From NCBI GenBank assembly GCA_903994525.1, contig CAJEXW010000008.1, positions 27,783-91,782 on the forward strand: a stretch of DNA of 64,000 nt. The letters are read 5' to 3'. Under the pieces are notes generated by a model, which saw only the letters and a program-made list of their open reading frames with translations, searched no databases and had not been told where the DNA came from. A program made the translations under genes and the position numbers. This document shows positions 19,579-26,967 of this stretch, one piece after another. Within the stretch, counting starts at the first letter, position 1. The number at the start of each line of letters is the position of its first letter. This stretch comes from an uncultured Chlorobiaceae bacterium. GTDB lineage: Bacteria > Bacteroidota > Chlorobiia > Chlorobiales > Chlorobiaceae.

Positions 19579-20664
19579 TTACAAGTGAGATTCCTGAAGA
19601 ACCTGGCGTATAAAGCCCCCGCCGAGCACTTCGCTGTTGCGGTAAAAGACGGCGGCCTGCCCGGCAGCAATGGCGCTTTTTGGTGAAGTAAACGATACAG
19701 CCACCTCATGGTTCTCAAGCGGTTCAAGGGTGCAGGGGCTCTCTTTGTCACGATACCTTATTTTGCCGAGCGCATCTGTCGGGGCGCTCAGTTGTTCAAT
19801 GCCAATCCAGTTCAGTCCGGAGGCAATGAGTCGGCGGGTTTCAAGCGCAGATTTTTTGCCAACCAGGATGCGGTTATGCTCGGTATCAATCCCTGTGACG
19901 TAGAGGGGGATTTTCGCTGAAACACCAACTCCGCGCCGCTGGCCGATGGTGTAGAAAGGGTAGCCCCGGTGCTTGCCAATCACGTTGCCGGTTTCATCCA
20001 CAATGTCGCCATCGGCCACCTTTTCAGCAAGGCCGGGGATGGCTCCTTCGAGGTAGCCGCAATAGTCGTCCTGCGGCACAAAGCAGATCTCCTGACTCTC
20101 CTTTTTTTCAGCCGCCCTGACACCAAAGCTGTGAGCCAGCTTGCGTACCTCCGGTTTGGTCAGTTCGCCCAGTGGGAGGATGGTTTTTTCGAGATCACTC
20201 TGGGAGAGCATCCAGAGAAAATAGCTCTGATCTTTCTGCGGGTCAACCCCCTTGTAGAGCCGGTACCGTCCATCGCTGAAAGAGGTCGAGGCAAAGTGGC
20301 CGGTAGCTATAAACTCCGCATCCAGCATCTTCGCCCCCTCAAAGAGGCCAAACCACTTGATCTTTTTATTGCAGACCATGCAGGGGTTTGGCGTCCTTCC
20401 CCCGAGATAGTCATCATGAAAATAGCTGATGACATCACTTTTGAACTTGCTGCTGAGGTTCAGCGTGAAGACCGGAATCTGAAAATCGGGGTGGTCGCTG
20501 ATGACGAGCGGTGATGGCTGAATCGAAGGGCTCTCGTCAAGGGAGTCGAGCACCCTGATGTTGAGACCCGTCACCTGATAGCCCTGCTTCAGGAGCAGGC
20601 AGGCGGTCACCGCAGAGTCAACACCGCCTGAAATACCGACAAGAACTTTTTTTTGTCTGCTCAT
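19579..20664 (-). CDS. mnmA: tRNA-specific 2-thiouridylase MnmA
   Basis: The product (361 residues from the ATG at 20664) has the PP-loop VGISGGVDSAVTACLL, the first catalytic Cys in NPCMVCNKKIKW, GHFAST, and the second Cys in SQEICFVP. GYPFYTIGQRRG and the C-terminal beta-barrel end follow. It installs sulfur at C2 of the wobble uridine in tRNAs for Lys, Glu and Gln. The start was set at 20664 because the PP-loop begins five residues later, as is normal; an in-frame upstream extension to 20763 adds low-complexity residues only. It is divergent from the permease operon. Confidence 0.96.
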   Translation of the reverse strand: MSRQKKVLVGISGGVDSAVTACLLLKQGYQVTGLNIRVLDSLDESPSIQPSPLVISDHPDFQIPVFTLNLSSKFKSDVISYFHDDYLGGRTPNPCMVCNKKIKWFGLFEGAKMLDAEFIATGHFASTSFSDGRYRLYKGVDPQKDQSYFLWMLSQSDLEKTILPLGELTKPEVRKLAHSFGVRAAEKKESQEICFVPQDDYCGYLEGAIPGLAEKVADGDIVDETGNVIGKHRGYPFYTIGQRRGVGVSAKIPLYVTGIDTEHNRILVGKKSALETRRLIASGLNWIGIEQLSAPTDALGKIRYRDKESPCTLEPLENHEVAVSFTSPKSAIAAGQAAVFYRNSEVLGGGFIRQVLQESHL

Positions 20665-20900
20665 AAGCTGAATCCAGGGAAAAGGGTGGTTGTGTTTTGT
20701 CGGTGCCTGTCTCTCTGTGTTGTTATTTTTTGGAATAATACAGTATAGAGCTTGAAGAAGCAAAATCTGCCTCTCTCTTTTATCTCTTGTAGAGCGAAGA
20801 GAGGGTCCATTTCTTTTCCTTTGTGATTTATCGTATATTTGCGATGAACTATTTTTCGTAACGGTAAGCGAATCTCAACAGCCCCCAACTCTTTGCAATA

Positions 20901-21923
20901 GTGAAAAATATAACATGGATATCGGGATTGCCTGGTGCTGCGGCGATTTGGCTGCTGCTCTATAACAATCTTGAGGCGTTGGCTGAGCTGCTGTTGCAGG
21001 TTTCCTCCATAAGCAGGGCAAACCCTTTTGGTGAAGCACTCTTTTTCTTTCTCTATGAGGTGCCGAAGGTGCTTCTGCTTCTTACGGCTGTGGTTTTTTT
21101 GATGGGTGTGGTACACACCTTTATCTCTGCGGAGCGAACTCGCGCCTTGCTCTCCGGACGTCGGGTCGGAGTTGGCAACATGATGGCGGCAACCCTTGGT
21201 ATTGTCACCCCATTCTGTTCTTGTTCAGCGGTTCCGCTTTTTATCGGTTTTTTGCAGGCGGGAGTGCCTCTTGGTGTCACGTTTTCGTTTCTCATTTCAG
21301 CACCGATGATTAATGAAGTGGCTCTGGCGCTGCTTTTTGGCATGTTCGGCTGGAAGGTTGCCCTGCTCTATTCTGCGATGGGGTTGAGTGTTGCCATTAT
21401 TGCCGGGATGGTGATCGGCAAGCTCAAGATGGAGCGTTATCTGGAGGAGTGGGTGCGTCAATTACAGGAGAGTCCGGTCGCGGCTGAGGTCGAGGGCGGT
21501 ACCATGAGCGTTGCACAGCGGATTGCGGAGGGGCGCAGCCACGTTCGTGATATTGTGGGCAAAGTGTGGCTCTATATTGTTCTCGGGGTAGGGCTTGGCG
21601 CGGGAATTCATGGTTACGTTCCTGAAAATTTTATGGCATCACTGATGGGCAAAAGTGTCTGGTGGTCGGTTCCTGTGGCCGTGCTGATTGGTGTGCCGAT
21701 GTACTCCAATGCTGCCGGTATTCTTCCTGTGGTGCAGGCACTGCTTGGCAAAGGGGCGGCTCTTGGCACGGTGATGGCCTTCATGATGAGCGTGATAGCC
21801 CTTTCGGCACCGGAGATGATTATTCTTCGAAAGGTGCTGAAACCGCAACTGATTGCGCTCTTTGCAGGTGTTGTGGCGACTGGTATTATGCTGGTAGGCT
21901 TTGTGTTTAATCTTGTCTTGTGA
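20901..21923 (+). CDS. permease, DUF318/ArsP-like
   Basis: The 340-residue protein has about eight to nine membrane segments and the family signature TPFCSCSAVPLFIGF with the paired cysteines, repeated in degenerate form in the second half (GVPMYSNAAG). The start is GTG at 20901. DUF318 permeases (PF03773) are linked to efflux of trivalent organoarsenicals in some bacteria, but the family is broad. The genes directly downstream encode a periplasmic thioredoxin and a CcdA/DsbD-type electron carrier, which suggests that transport is coupled to thiol redox in the periplasm. That link is inference from order and spacing (29 and 13 bases). Confidence 0.88.
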   Translation: MKNITWISGLPGAAAIWLLLYNNLEALAELLLQVSSISRANPFGEALFFFLYEVPKVLLLLTAVVFLMGVVHTFISAERTRALLSGRRVGVGNMMAATLGIVTPFCSCSAVPLFIGFLQAGVPLGVTFSFLISAPMINEVALALLFGMFGWKVALLYSAMGLSVAIIAGMVIGKLKMERYLEEWVRQLQESPVAAEVEGGTMSVAQRIAEGRSHVRDIVGKVWLYIVLGVGLGAGIHGYVPENFMASLMGKSVWWSVPVAVLIGVPMYSNAAGILPVVQALLGKGAALGTVMAFMMSVIALSAPEMIILRKVLKPQLIALFAGVVATGIMLVGFVFNLVL

Positions 21924-21952
21924 ACTGTTGTAGACAAAATGGAGGAGCGATA

Positions 21953-22324
21953 ATGAACGTTGCAAAGGTATTTTTTTTGACAATATGTCTCTCGTTGACG
22001 CTCTGGTCAGGCAACGCGCAGGCAGCCGTCACGCCACGGGTAACCTTTGTCGAGCTTGGCGCGACGTGGTGTACTCCCTGCAAATTGATGCAGCCGGTGA
22101 TGCGCTCTCTGGAAAGCCGATATGGTGAGCAGCTCAAGGTGATTTTTTATAATGTCTCCAGTGCACAGGAGCGGAGTTATGCTCAGCAGTATCGGATACG
22201 GCTGATTCCGACACAGGTTTTTCTGGATAGTAACGGGAAGGAGTTTTTCCGTCACGAGGGATTTTTTCCTGAAACAGAGATTGATAAACTCTTGAGGCAA
22301 CAAGGGCTCAGCCCCACGAAATAA
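21953..22324 (+). CDS. periplasmic thioredoxin-like protein
   Basis: The 123-residue product begins with a signal peptide (MNVAKVFFLTICLSLTLW, cleaved near GNAQA). It then has a thioredoxin fold with the active site ATWCTPCKLM and the cis-proline in RLIPTQVF. The ATG at 21953 follows a GGAGGAG ribosome binding site; the upstream TTG at 21920 is not credible. It lies between the permease and the CcdA-like gene. It is likely kept reduced by the neighbour CcdA protein and acts as a thiol reductant in the periplasm. Confidence 0.9.
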   Translation: MNVAKVFFLTICLSLTLWSGNAQAAVTPRVTFVELGATWCTPCKLMQPVMRSLESRYGEQLKVIFYNVSSAQERSYAQQYRIRLIPTQVFLDSNGKEFFRHEGFFPETEIDKLLRQQGLSPTK

Positions 22325-22337
22325 CGGAGCAAACAGT

Positions 22338-23042
22338 ATGCTTGAGTCTCTTTTTTCTGCATTGACGATGGCGCTGAGCCAGAGTTATCTTGTTGCTTTT
22401 GCGGCATCATTTGCCTGGGGGATACTCAGTGTTCTCCTCAGCCCCTGCCATCTTTCGGCCATTCCTCTTGTGATCGGCTATATCAGCAGCCATGGCCGGG
22501 TAAAAGTGCAACGCACAGTCTCCCTCTCCCTTCTCTTTGCATCCGGCAGTTTGTGTACTATTGCCATTATCGGGGTGATAACCGCCTCAATGGGGAGGAT
22601 GCTCGGTGATACAGGCGATTGGGGGAACTTTGTGATAGCCGCAGTGTTTCTGCTTATGGGGTTGTATCTTATGGAGATGGTAACGTTGAACTGGAGGGGG
22701 ATCGCACTCCCTGAAGAGCAGCGTGGCGGACTCGGGGGAGCTTTTTTATTGGGGATTCTTTTTGGTATCGGGCTCGGCCCTTGCACCTTTGCTTTTCTTG
22801 CCCCTGTGCTTGGTGTTGTTTTTGCGCTGGCATCCGGTAACTGGCTCAAGGCGGTTTTGCTGATTGGAGCCTTCGGCATCGGCCATGCTGCAGTCATTGC
22901 CGTTGCTGGCAGCATGACCAGTCTGGTGCAACACTATCTTGACTGGGCCGGAAAATCTTCGGCGATGCGCTCTGTCAAGCGAGCCTCTGGTGTTGTTCTG
23001 CTTGTTGTTGGGCTCTCTTTTCTCTATGCCGCCATTTTTTAG
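22338..23042 (+). CDS. CcdA/DsbD-type cytochrome c biogenesis membrane protein
   Basis: The 234-residue protein has six hydrophobic segments. The paired redox cysteines are in LLSPCHLSAIPLVIGYI (first half) and GLGPCTFAFLAP (second half), as in CcdA and the membrane domain of DsbD. It moves reducing equivalents from cytoplasmic thioredoxin to a periplasmic partner, here probably the thioredoxin encoded 13 bases upstream. Last gene of the three-gene permease operon. Confidence 0.9.
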   Translation: MLESLFSALTMALSQSYLVAFAASFAWGILSVLLSPCHLSAIPLVIGYISSHGRVKVQRTVSLSLLFASGSLCTIAIIGVITASMGRMLGDTGDWGNFVIAAVFLLMGLYLMEMVTLNWRGIALPEEQRGGLGGAFLLGILFGIGLGPCTFAFLAPVLGVVFALASGNWLKAVLLIGAFGIGHAAVIAVAGSMTSLVQHYLDWAGKSSAMRSVKRASGVVLLVVGLSFLYAAIF

Positions 23043-23074
23043 GGGACAGATATCTTGTACCAATTTCTCTCGAT

Positions 23075-24016
23075 ATGATTATCAGCGCCAGCCGACGGAG
23101 CGATATTCCTGCCTTTTATGGCGAATGGTTTATGAACCGCCTGAGAGCAGGGGAGGTGCTTGTTCGCAACCCCATGCAAAAAAAGCAGGTCAGCCGCATT
23201 CTGCTTACCCCTGAAACGGTTGATGCCTTCGTCTTCTGGACAAAAAATCCGACACCTTTTCTCCACTGCCTGCCGGAGATAAAAGCGCTTGGTTATCCCT
23301 TCTATTTTCTCTTTACCCTTACCCCTTACGATGCAACGCTGGAGCCACGTGTGCCGGAAACGGAGAAGATGGTGCAGGTATTCCGAACATTGTCGGAGTT
23401 GATTGGGCCAGAAAATGTTGTGTGGCGTTATGACCCTGTGATTTTAAGCAATCTGTTCTCTCCTGCCTGGCATGTTGAGGCATTTAACCGCATGGCTGAA
23501 GCACTTGCCGGATATACGAAGCGCTGCATTATCAGCTTTCTTGACGACTACCCGAAGGTGCGTCGCCGGATGCAGGCAATCAGTTACCAATTGTCTGACA
23601 AAGCGGCGATGGGGGAGCTGGCCGCCCTTTTTGCGGAATCGGCGTTGCGCAATGGCATGGCACTCTGTACCTGCAGCCACGATATTGACCTTTCGCACCT
23701 CGGTATTATGCACAGTCGCTGTGTTGATGGCGAGCTGATTGAGCGTCTCTCAGGCAGAGCAATGGGCGGGATAAAAAAAGACAGCGGCCAGCGCCATGAC
23801 TGCCGCTGTGTCGAAAGCCGCGACATCGGCAGTTACGACACCTGTTCCCACGGCTGCCTCTACTGCTATGCGGTCTCAACCACGGAGAAAGCCCGGATGG
23901 CCCACCAGCGCTTTGATCCACTGTCACCCATGCTGTGCAACTCCTTGCAGGGAGATGAGGTCGTTACGACGGCGGCAGTTCGAAAGCGCGGGGCAGCACA
24001 TCGCCTCGCTGATTGA
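23075..24016 (+). CDS. DUF1848 family protein
   Basis: The 313-residue product starts IISASRRSDIPAFYGEWF, a hallmark of DUF1848, and includes VFWTKNPTPF, WRYDPVI and SFLDDYPKV. The C-terminal part holds a cysteine cluster (CRCVESRDIGSYDTCSHGC followed by LYCYA), consistent with a bound iron-sulfur cluster. Distant resemblance to radical-SAM-like folds has been suggested for such families, but the canonical CX3CX2C at the N-terminus is absent. No function is established. The frame is intact and the gene begins 32 bases after ccdA. Confidence 0.85.
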   Translation: MIISASRRSDIPAFYGEWFMNRLRAGEVLVRNPMQKKQVSRILLTPETVDAFVFWTKNPTPFLHCLPEIKALGYPFYFLFTLTPYDATLEPRVPETEKMVQVFRTLSELIGPENVVWRYDPVILSNLFSPAWHVEAFNRMAEALAGYTKRCIISFLDDYPKVRRRMQAISYQLSDKAAMGELAALFAESALRNGMALCTCSHDIDLSHLGIMHSRCVDGELIERLSGRAMGGIKKDSGQRHDCRCVESRDIGSYDTCSHGCLYCYAVSTTEKARMAHQRFDPLSPMLCNSLQGDEVVTTAAVRKRGAAHRLAD

Positions 24017-24041
24017 TGAGAATTGTATAATAGACGCGGGT

Positions 24042-24363
24042 TTACGCGTTGCCGACTACGGCTAACGTCATAACTATTTGATCGGCTTTATCTCTGATTA
24101 CAGGAAGGTCAAGTGGCACCTCAGGCGAAGTGACCGTTTCAGCGTAGGGCAGAAAATCGGCCAGCAATAACAATTGCTCTCTGTTTGTGAGCTTGAATTT
24201 TGGATAGGCCAACACTTTCAAGAGTTCGCTGGCTGTTTCCTTGCTGACTAACGGGATGATAGCCCCGGACTGCCAGCTATGACGCAACCATACCATCTTT
24301 TGGCGTGAAAATATCAATGCAGATGATAATGCAGTTCGTATCGAGTACTATGCGATAGCTCAT
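24042..24363 (-). pseudogene. PIN-domain toxin, frameshifted
   Basis: An ATG at 24363 opens MSYRIVLDTNCII, the start of a PIN ribonuclease with its first acidic residue. One extra base (position 24324) then shifts the frame, which stops after 29 codons. In the next frame the protein continues as SALIFSRQKMVWLRHSW and includes ETASELLKVL and DKADQIVMTLA (the latter near the usual second acidic patch). Removing one base would give a single protein of about 106 residues. The gene start overlaps the stop of the antitoxin gene as ATGA, the normal coupling. The toxin is therefore probably inactive unless the base is a sequencing error. Confidence 0.75.
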
Positions 24364-24611
24364 GGCTGACTTTTTCTTGCCCACTGTACTGCATCCAGAA
24401 CATCCTGGTCATTAATACCCAAAGCTTCTAATTTGGCACGCACGGCATCTGCCTGCTGCATACGCACCGGCGTAAGCATGATGCGACCATTCTCAACTTC
24501 CACTTCAAAGTAATCTGTTTTAGGAATTGAGCCCGGCAAGCTCTGGTCAAAGAGAGCGATCAACCCTTGACCATCACGAAAGCGCGTTACGACTATGGCA
24601 TCAACAGCCAT
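24360..24611 (-). CDS. antitoxin of the PIN toxin pair (AbrB/MazE-like)
   Basis: The 83-residue product has a short N-terminal strand region (VVTRFRDGQGLIALFDQSL) and VEVENGRIMLTP, the usual layout of a swapped-hairpin DNA-binding antitoxin. A helical tail follows (ADAVRAKLEALGINDQDVLDAVQWARK) that would bind the toxin. ATG at 24611 is preferred over the GTG at 24641. It overlaps the PIN gene by ATGA. It probably represses its own operon. Family name is by resemblance only. Confidence 0.65.
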   Translation of the reverse strand: MAVDAIVVTRFRDGQGLIALFDQSLPGSIPKTDYFEVEVENGRIMLTPVRMQQADAVRAKLEALGINDQDVLDAVQWARKSQP

Positions 24612-24719
24612 TTCGCCCTGCTTGATGCTCAACGCTCCCACTTCAAGGCTCAGCAGAACGAAATTCTGATTCTCAACGGTTCAGTCGGAGCAAAGAGTTT
24701 GATGTACCTCATTTGTTTG

Positions 24720-24923
24720 TTATGCTCCATCAAGAAGATCAGAATCCATTATTTCGGGAATTACCCTGCCAGAAAAAGGGGATTTCTGTAAACGATCTGT
24801 TGCATCAAATATTTTGCCAACAAACACAGAGGCAATTTCAACGGAATCTTTGGCAATATACTCCGCTATCGACTCAACATCATCCAAAGCAGATGGAGCC
24901 CACATCACAGTCATTTCAGCCAT
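24720..24923 (-). pseudogene. ParE/RelE-family toxin, truncated C-terminus
   Basis: The 67-residue product matches the first two thirds of ParE toxins: VMWAPSALDDVESIAEYIAKDS, then FDATDRLQKSPFSGRVIPEI. The usual tail with the conserved REI(F/R)xxxYRIIY segment and final strands is missing; the frame runs into a stop after DLLDGA. No trace of the tail is seen in other frames downstream. It starts within the last 13 bases of its antitoxin gene. The toxin is likely dead, leaving an orphan antitoxin. Confidence 0.7.
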
Positions 24924-25093
24924 TTTTCCAATTTCTTCTTCGCTTCTACCTGGGATATTCCCTTACCTTCCCGAATCTCTTGTTCTCCGTGTGAAAACCT
25001 GATATTCACATAAAGGGCATGAATAATTTCATCCATTGAAACATCATTCGGCAACGAATCAATCACTTGTTTTGCTGTTTCTTTATGAGCCAT
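24911..25093 (-). CDS. antitoxin partner of the ParE-like gene
   Basis: The 60-residue product (MAHKETAKQVIDSLPNDVSM onward) is a short helical protein with DEIIHALYVNIRF and a charged C-terminal half ending KKKLEKWLK. This is the type found directly upstream of ParE/RelE toxins in many Chlorobi and Cyanobacteria. ATG at 25093. It overlaps the toxin gene by 13 bases. No canonical DNA-binding fold can be seen by eye. Confidence 0.7.
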   Translation of the reverse strand: MAHKETAKQVIDSLPNDVSMDEIIHALYVNIRFSHGEQEIREGKGISQVEAKKKLEKWLK

Positions 25094-25291
25094 GTTTTCC
25101 AGACCTCCTGTATCTTTACTGAAAATAAGTGGATGAGTTGTACCTTTTTTCATTGACGCATTTTCGGACAGGAGCATTTCCATAAACCACCACTTTCCCA
25201 TCCGCACTCAATCGAACAGACTTCCCCATCAATATAACTGAACTATGATTACAAAGAGCCCTGCTGCACGCGGCTGATTCTTATTTTCCGA

Positions 25292-25381
25292 TCACAGCGA
25301 GCTGACCTGTCCGGCAAAACAGTCAACAACAGAGTCAACCGCTTTGGTTTGAAAGGGTTGAACGTTGAATTTGAATTTCAT
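25292..25381 (-). pseudogene. relic of the type III restriction subunit (res) N-terminus
   Basis: A short frame of 29 codons begins [20 protein letters not shown], followed by CFAGQ. This matches the usual first residues of type III restriction endonuclease subunits, which should be several hundred residues longer. The frame then stops after VSSL. It lies downstream of the accessory genes in the mod-to-res direction, exactly where res would be expected. Two close copies of this start occur at 26780 and 28792. Confidence 0.6.
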
Positions 25382-25411
25382 AGACCTTTATTCTTGAAGT
25401 TCTTTCTGCAT

Positions 25412-26605
25412 TTATTCTGCATTCGGCGTACTGTTTTCATCGAATGATAAGAGTCCTTTCCGGTCAGCCAGATTTGCCTCAATCAGCCTCCGTTCTTTTT
25501 CAATTTCGAGCTTCAGTTCCTCTTCCGTCGGGAGAAATTTGAGATATTTCGAGGCAAATATCTGTTTGCTTTCGTGTAAAACCGAATATTTGGCGACCGC
25601 CTCACTTTTGTCGGAGCAAAGAATCAGACCTATGGTTGGATTATCGCCCGGCACTTTAAACTGATCTTCAAACAAGCGAACATAGCCATCCATCTGCCCG
25701 ACATCCTGATGGGTAAGTTTGCCCAGTTTCAGGTCAATCAATAAAAAGCATTTCAGCATAAAGTTGTAAAAGACCAGATCCACATAAAAATCATCGTCGT
25801 CAAAGCGGATATGTTTTTGGCGGGCAACAAAGGAAAATCCTTTACCCAGTTCCAGCAGGAAGAGTTGCAGGTTTCCAATAATGGCCTGTTCCAGTTTGCT
25901 TTCATGCAGATTTGGATCATCAGGCAGATTAAGAAACTCAAGCACCATGGGCGATTTCAGCACGTCAACCGGACTGAGTTTTTCACCAGCCAACCGTTCG
26001 CGATTAATCATCAGCAGCCCTTGCTCTCCATGATGAGCAATAATCCGGTCATAGTATGAGGTTTGTATCTGCCGTTCCAGTTGTGTTTTACTCCAGCCAC
26101 ACTCAATGGCTTCCCGCTCGTAAAATTCCCGAGCTGCGGGTCTCGATACTCTCATCAGAGCACGGTAGTGCGACCATGAAAGTTGTGGTGAAAAACCTTG
26201 TGGCAATCCACGGTGTTCCTCATGAGGGCTTGGAACGCCCTGCGATTCTCTTCCTGGCAGGGAGAGTTTTGATATGCCAGCGAATTCTCTTCCCGTCGGG
26301 GAGAGAATGTTGAGATGCTTGGCATAGACTTTGTAAAATTGCCGAAAATTCCATAAAGTCTGAGCAGAAAAGCCTTTTCCATATTGCTCGGTCAGTTGTA
26401 ATGACAGCGTTTCAATGACCTGTTTGCCGTATTCTGCTCGTTCTTCACCGCCCTGTATCTCTACAACTATTTCCCGGCCAATCAGCCAATAAGCCGTGAC
26501 CATATTGGTATTCACTGACTGCACCACATTGGCGCGAGCCTGTTCAAGAATCTGGACAACTCGATCAAAGAGAGTGCCGCCGATTGTCATTTCATGATCC
26601 ATCAT
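25412..26605 (-). CDS. YhcG/DUF1016 family PD-(D/E)XK nuclease with an in-frame insertion
   Basis: The 397-residue product has the DUF1016 N-terminal domain (YWLIGREIVVEIQGGEERAEYG), the linking QLSWSHYRALMRV block, and a C-terminal PD-(D/E)XK domain with DDFYVDLVFYN and LIDLKLGKLTHQD supplying the acidic residues and lysine. Such proteins are common partners of restriction-modification loci. Between FYKVYAKHL and FSPQLSWSHY lie about 30 extra residues (LSPTGREF to GLPQG) that family members lack by my recollection. Their DNA is repetitive with GGGAGAG motifs. Gene starts ATGATGGAT directly after a TGAGGAGG stop/ribosome-binding overlap. Confidence 0.88.
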   Translation of the reverse strand: MMDHEMTIGGTLFDRVVQILEQARANVVQSVNTNMVTAYWLIGREIVVEIQGGEERAEYGKQVIETLSLQLTEQYGKGFSAQTLWNFRQFYKVYAKHLNILSPTGREFAGISKLSLPGRESQGVPSPHEEHRGLPQGFSPQLSWSHYRALMRVSRPAAREFYEREAIECGWSKTQLERQIQTSYYDRIIAHHGEQGLLMINRERLAGEKLSPVDVLKSPMVLEFLNLPDDPNLHESKLEQAIIGNLQLFLLELGKGFSFVARQKHIRFDDDDFYVDLVFYNFMLKCFLLIDLKLGKLTHQDVGQMDGYVRLFEDQFKVPGDNPTIGLILCSDKSEAVAKYSVLHESKQIFASKYLKFLPTEEELKLEIEKERRLIEANLADRKGLLSFDENSTPNAE

Positions 26606-26612
26606 CGCCTCC

Positions 26613-26780
26613 TCAGATTGATTTTACTTCGGTTCCGGGAGACAACTGCCTGAAGATCTGATCCACGTTGATTTTGACCGTATAAGAGTTTTGCAGGGTG
26701 GGTTGCTGCCCGGCAAAACAGTCAACAACAGGCTCAACTTCGCCGGTTTGATCGGGCTGGACTTTAAACTTGAATTTCAT
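26613..26780 (-). CDS. 55-residue small ORF, copy B of a res-like leader
   Basis: The frame encodes 55 residues: a start like that of type III Res (MKFKFKVQPDQTGEVEPVVD then CFAGQ), then a different second half ending DQIFRQLSPGTEVKSI. The same-length copy at 28625-28792 is also intact. The stop TGA is part of TGAGGAGG, which serves as ribosome binding site for the YhcG gene that begins eight bases later. Both copies keep length and frame despite many base changes, so translation may matter, perhaps for coupling. Alternatively it is a duplicated relic. Confidence 0.5.
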   Translation of the reverse strand: MKFKFKVQPDQTGEVEPVVDCFAGQQPTLQNSYTVKINVDQIFRQLSPGTEVKSI

Positions 26781-26803
26781 AGGCCTTTATCCTGTGAGTT
26801 CTT

Positions 26804-26967
26804 TTTGCATTCTTTTCTGCAACCGAGCAGTTTTCTTTCATTTTCTTTTCTGCAAGCCGCACAACAGAGTGACTCTGCAAAATGTTTTTAAATAAAGACT
26901 TAGATTAAAACTATTCTGCATTCTTTTCTGCAACTGAGCAGTTTTCATTTATTTTCTTTTCTGCAAG
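26804..26967. repeat. tandem copy of the AlbA_2 gene 3' end
   Basis: About 52 bases at 26804-26855 repeat, with few changes, the last codons of the neighbouring gene at 26914-26967 (motif TTCTTTTCTGCAAC). The spacer is about 60 bases. It indicates a duplication during assembly of this locus. Confidence 0.65.

Noticed and set aside
24567..24994. Plus-strand frames over the toxin-antitoxin genes
   Set aside because: They lie opposite genes with recognisable antitoxin and ParE sequences and have no features of their own.
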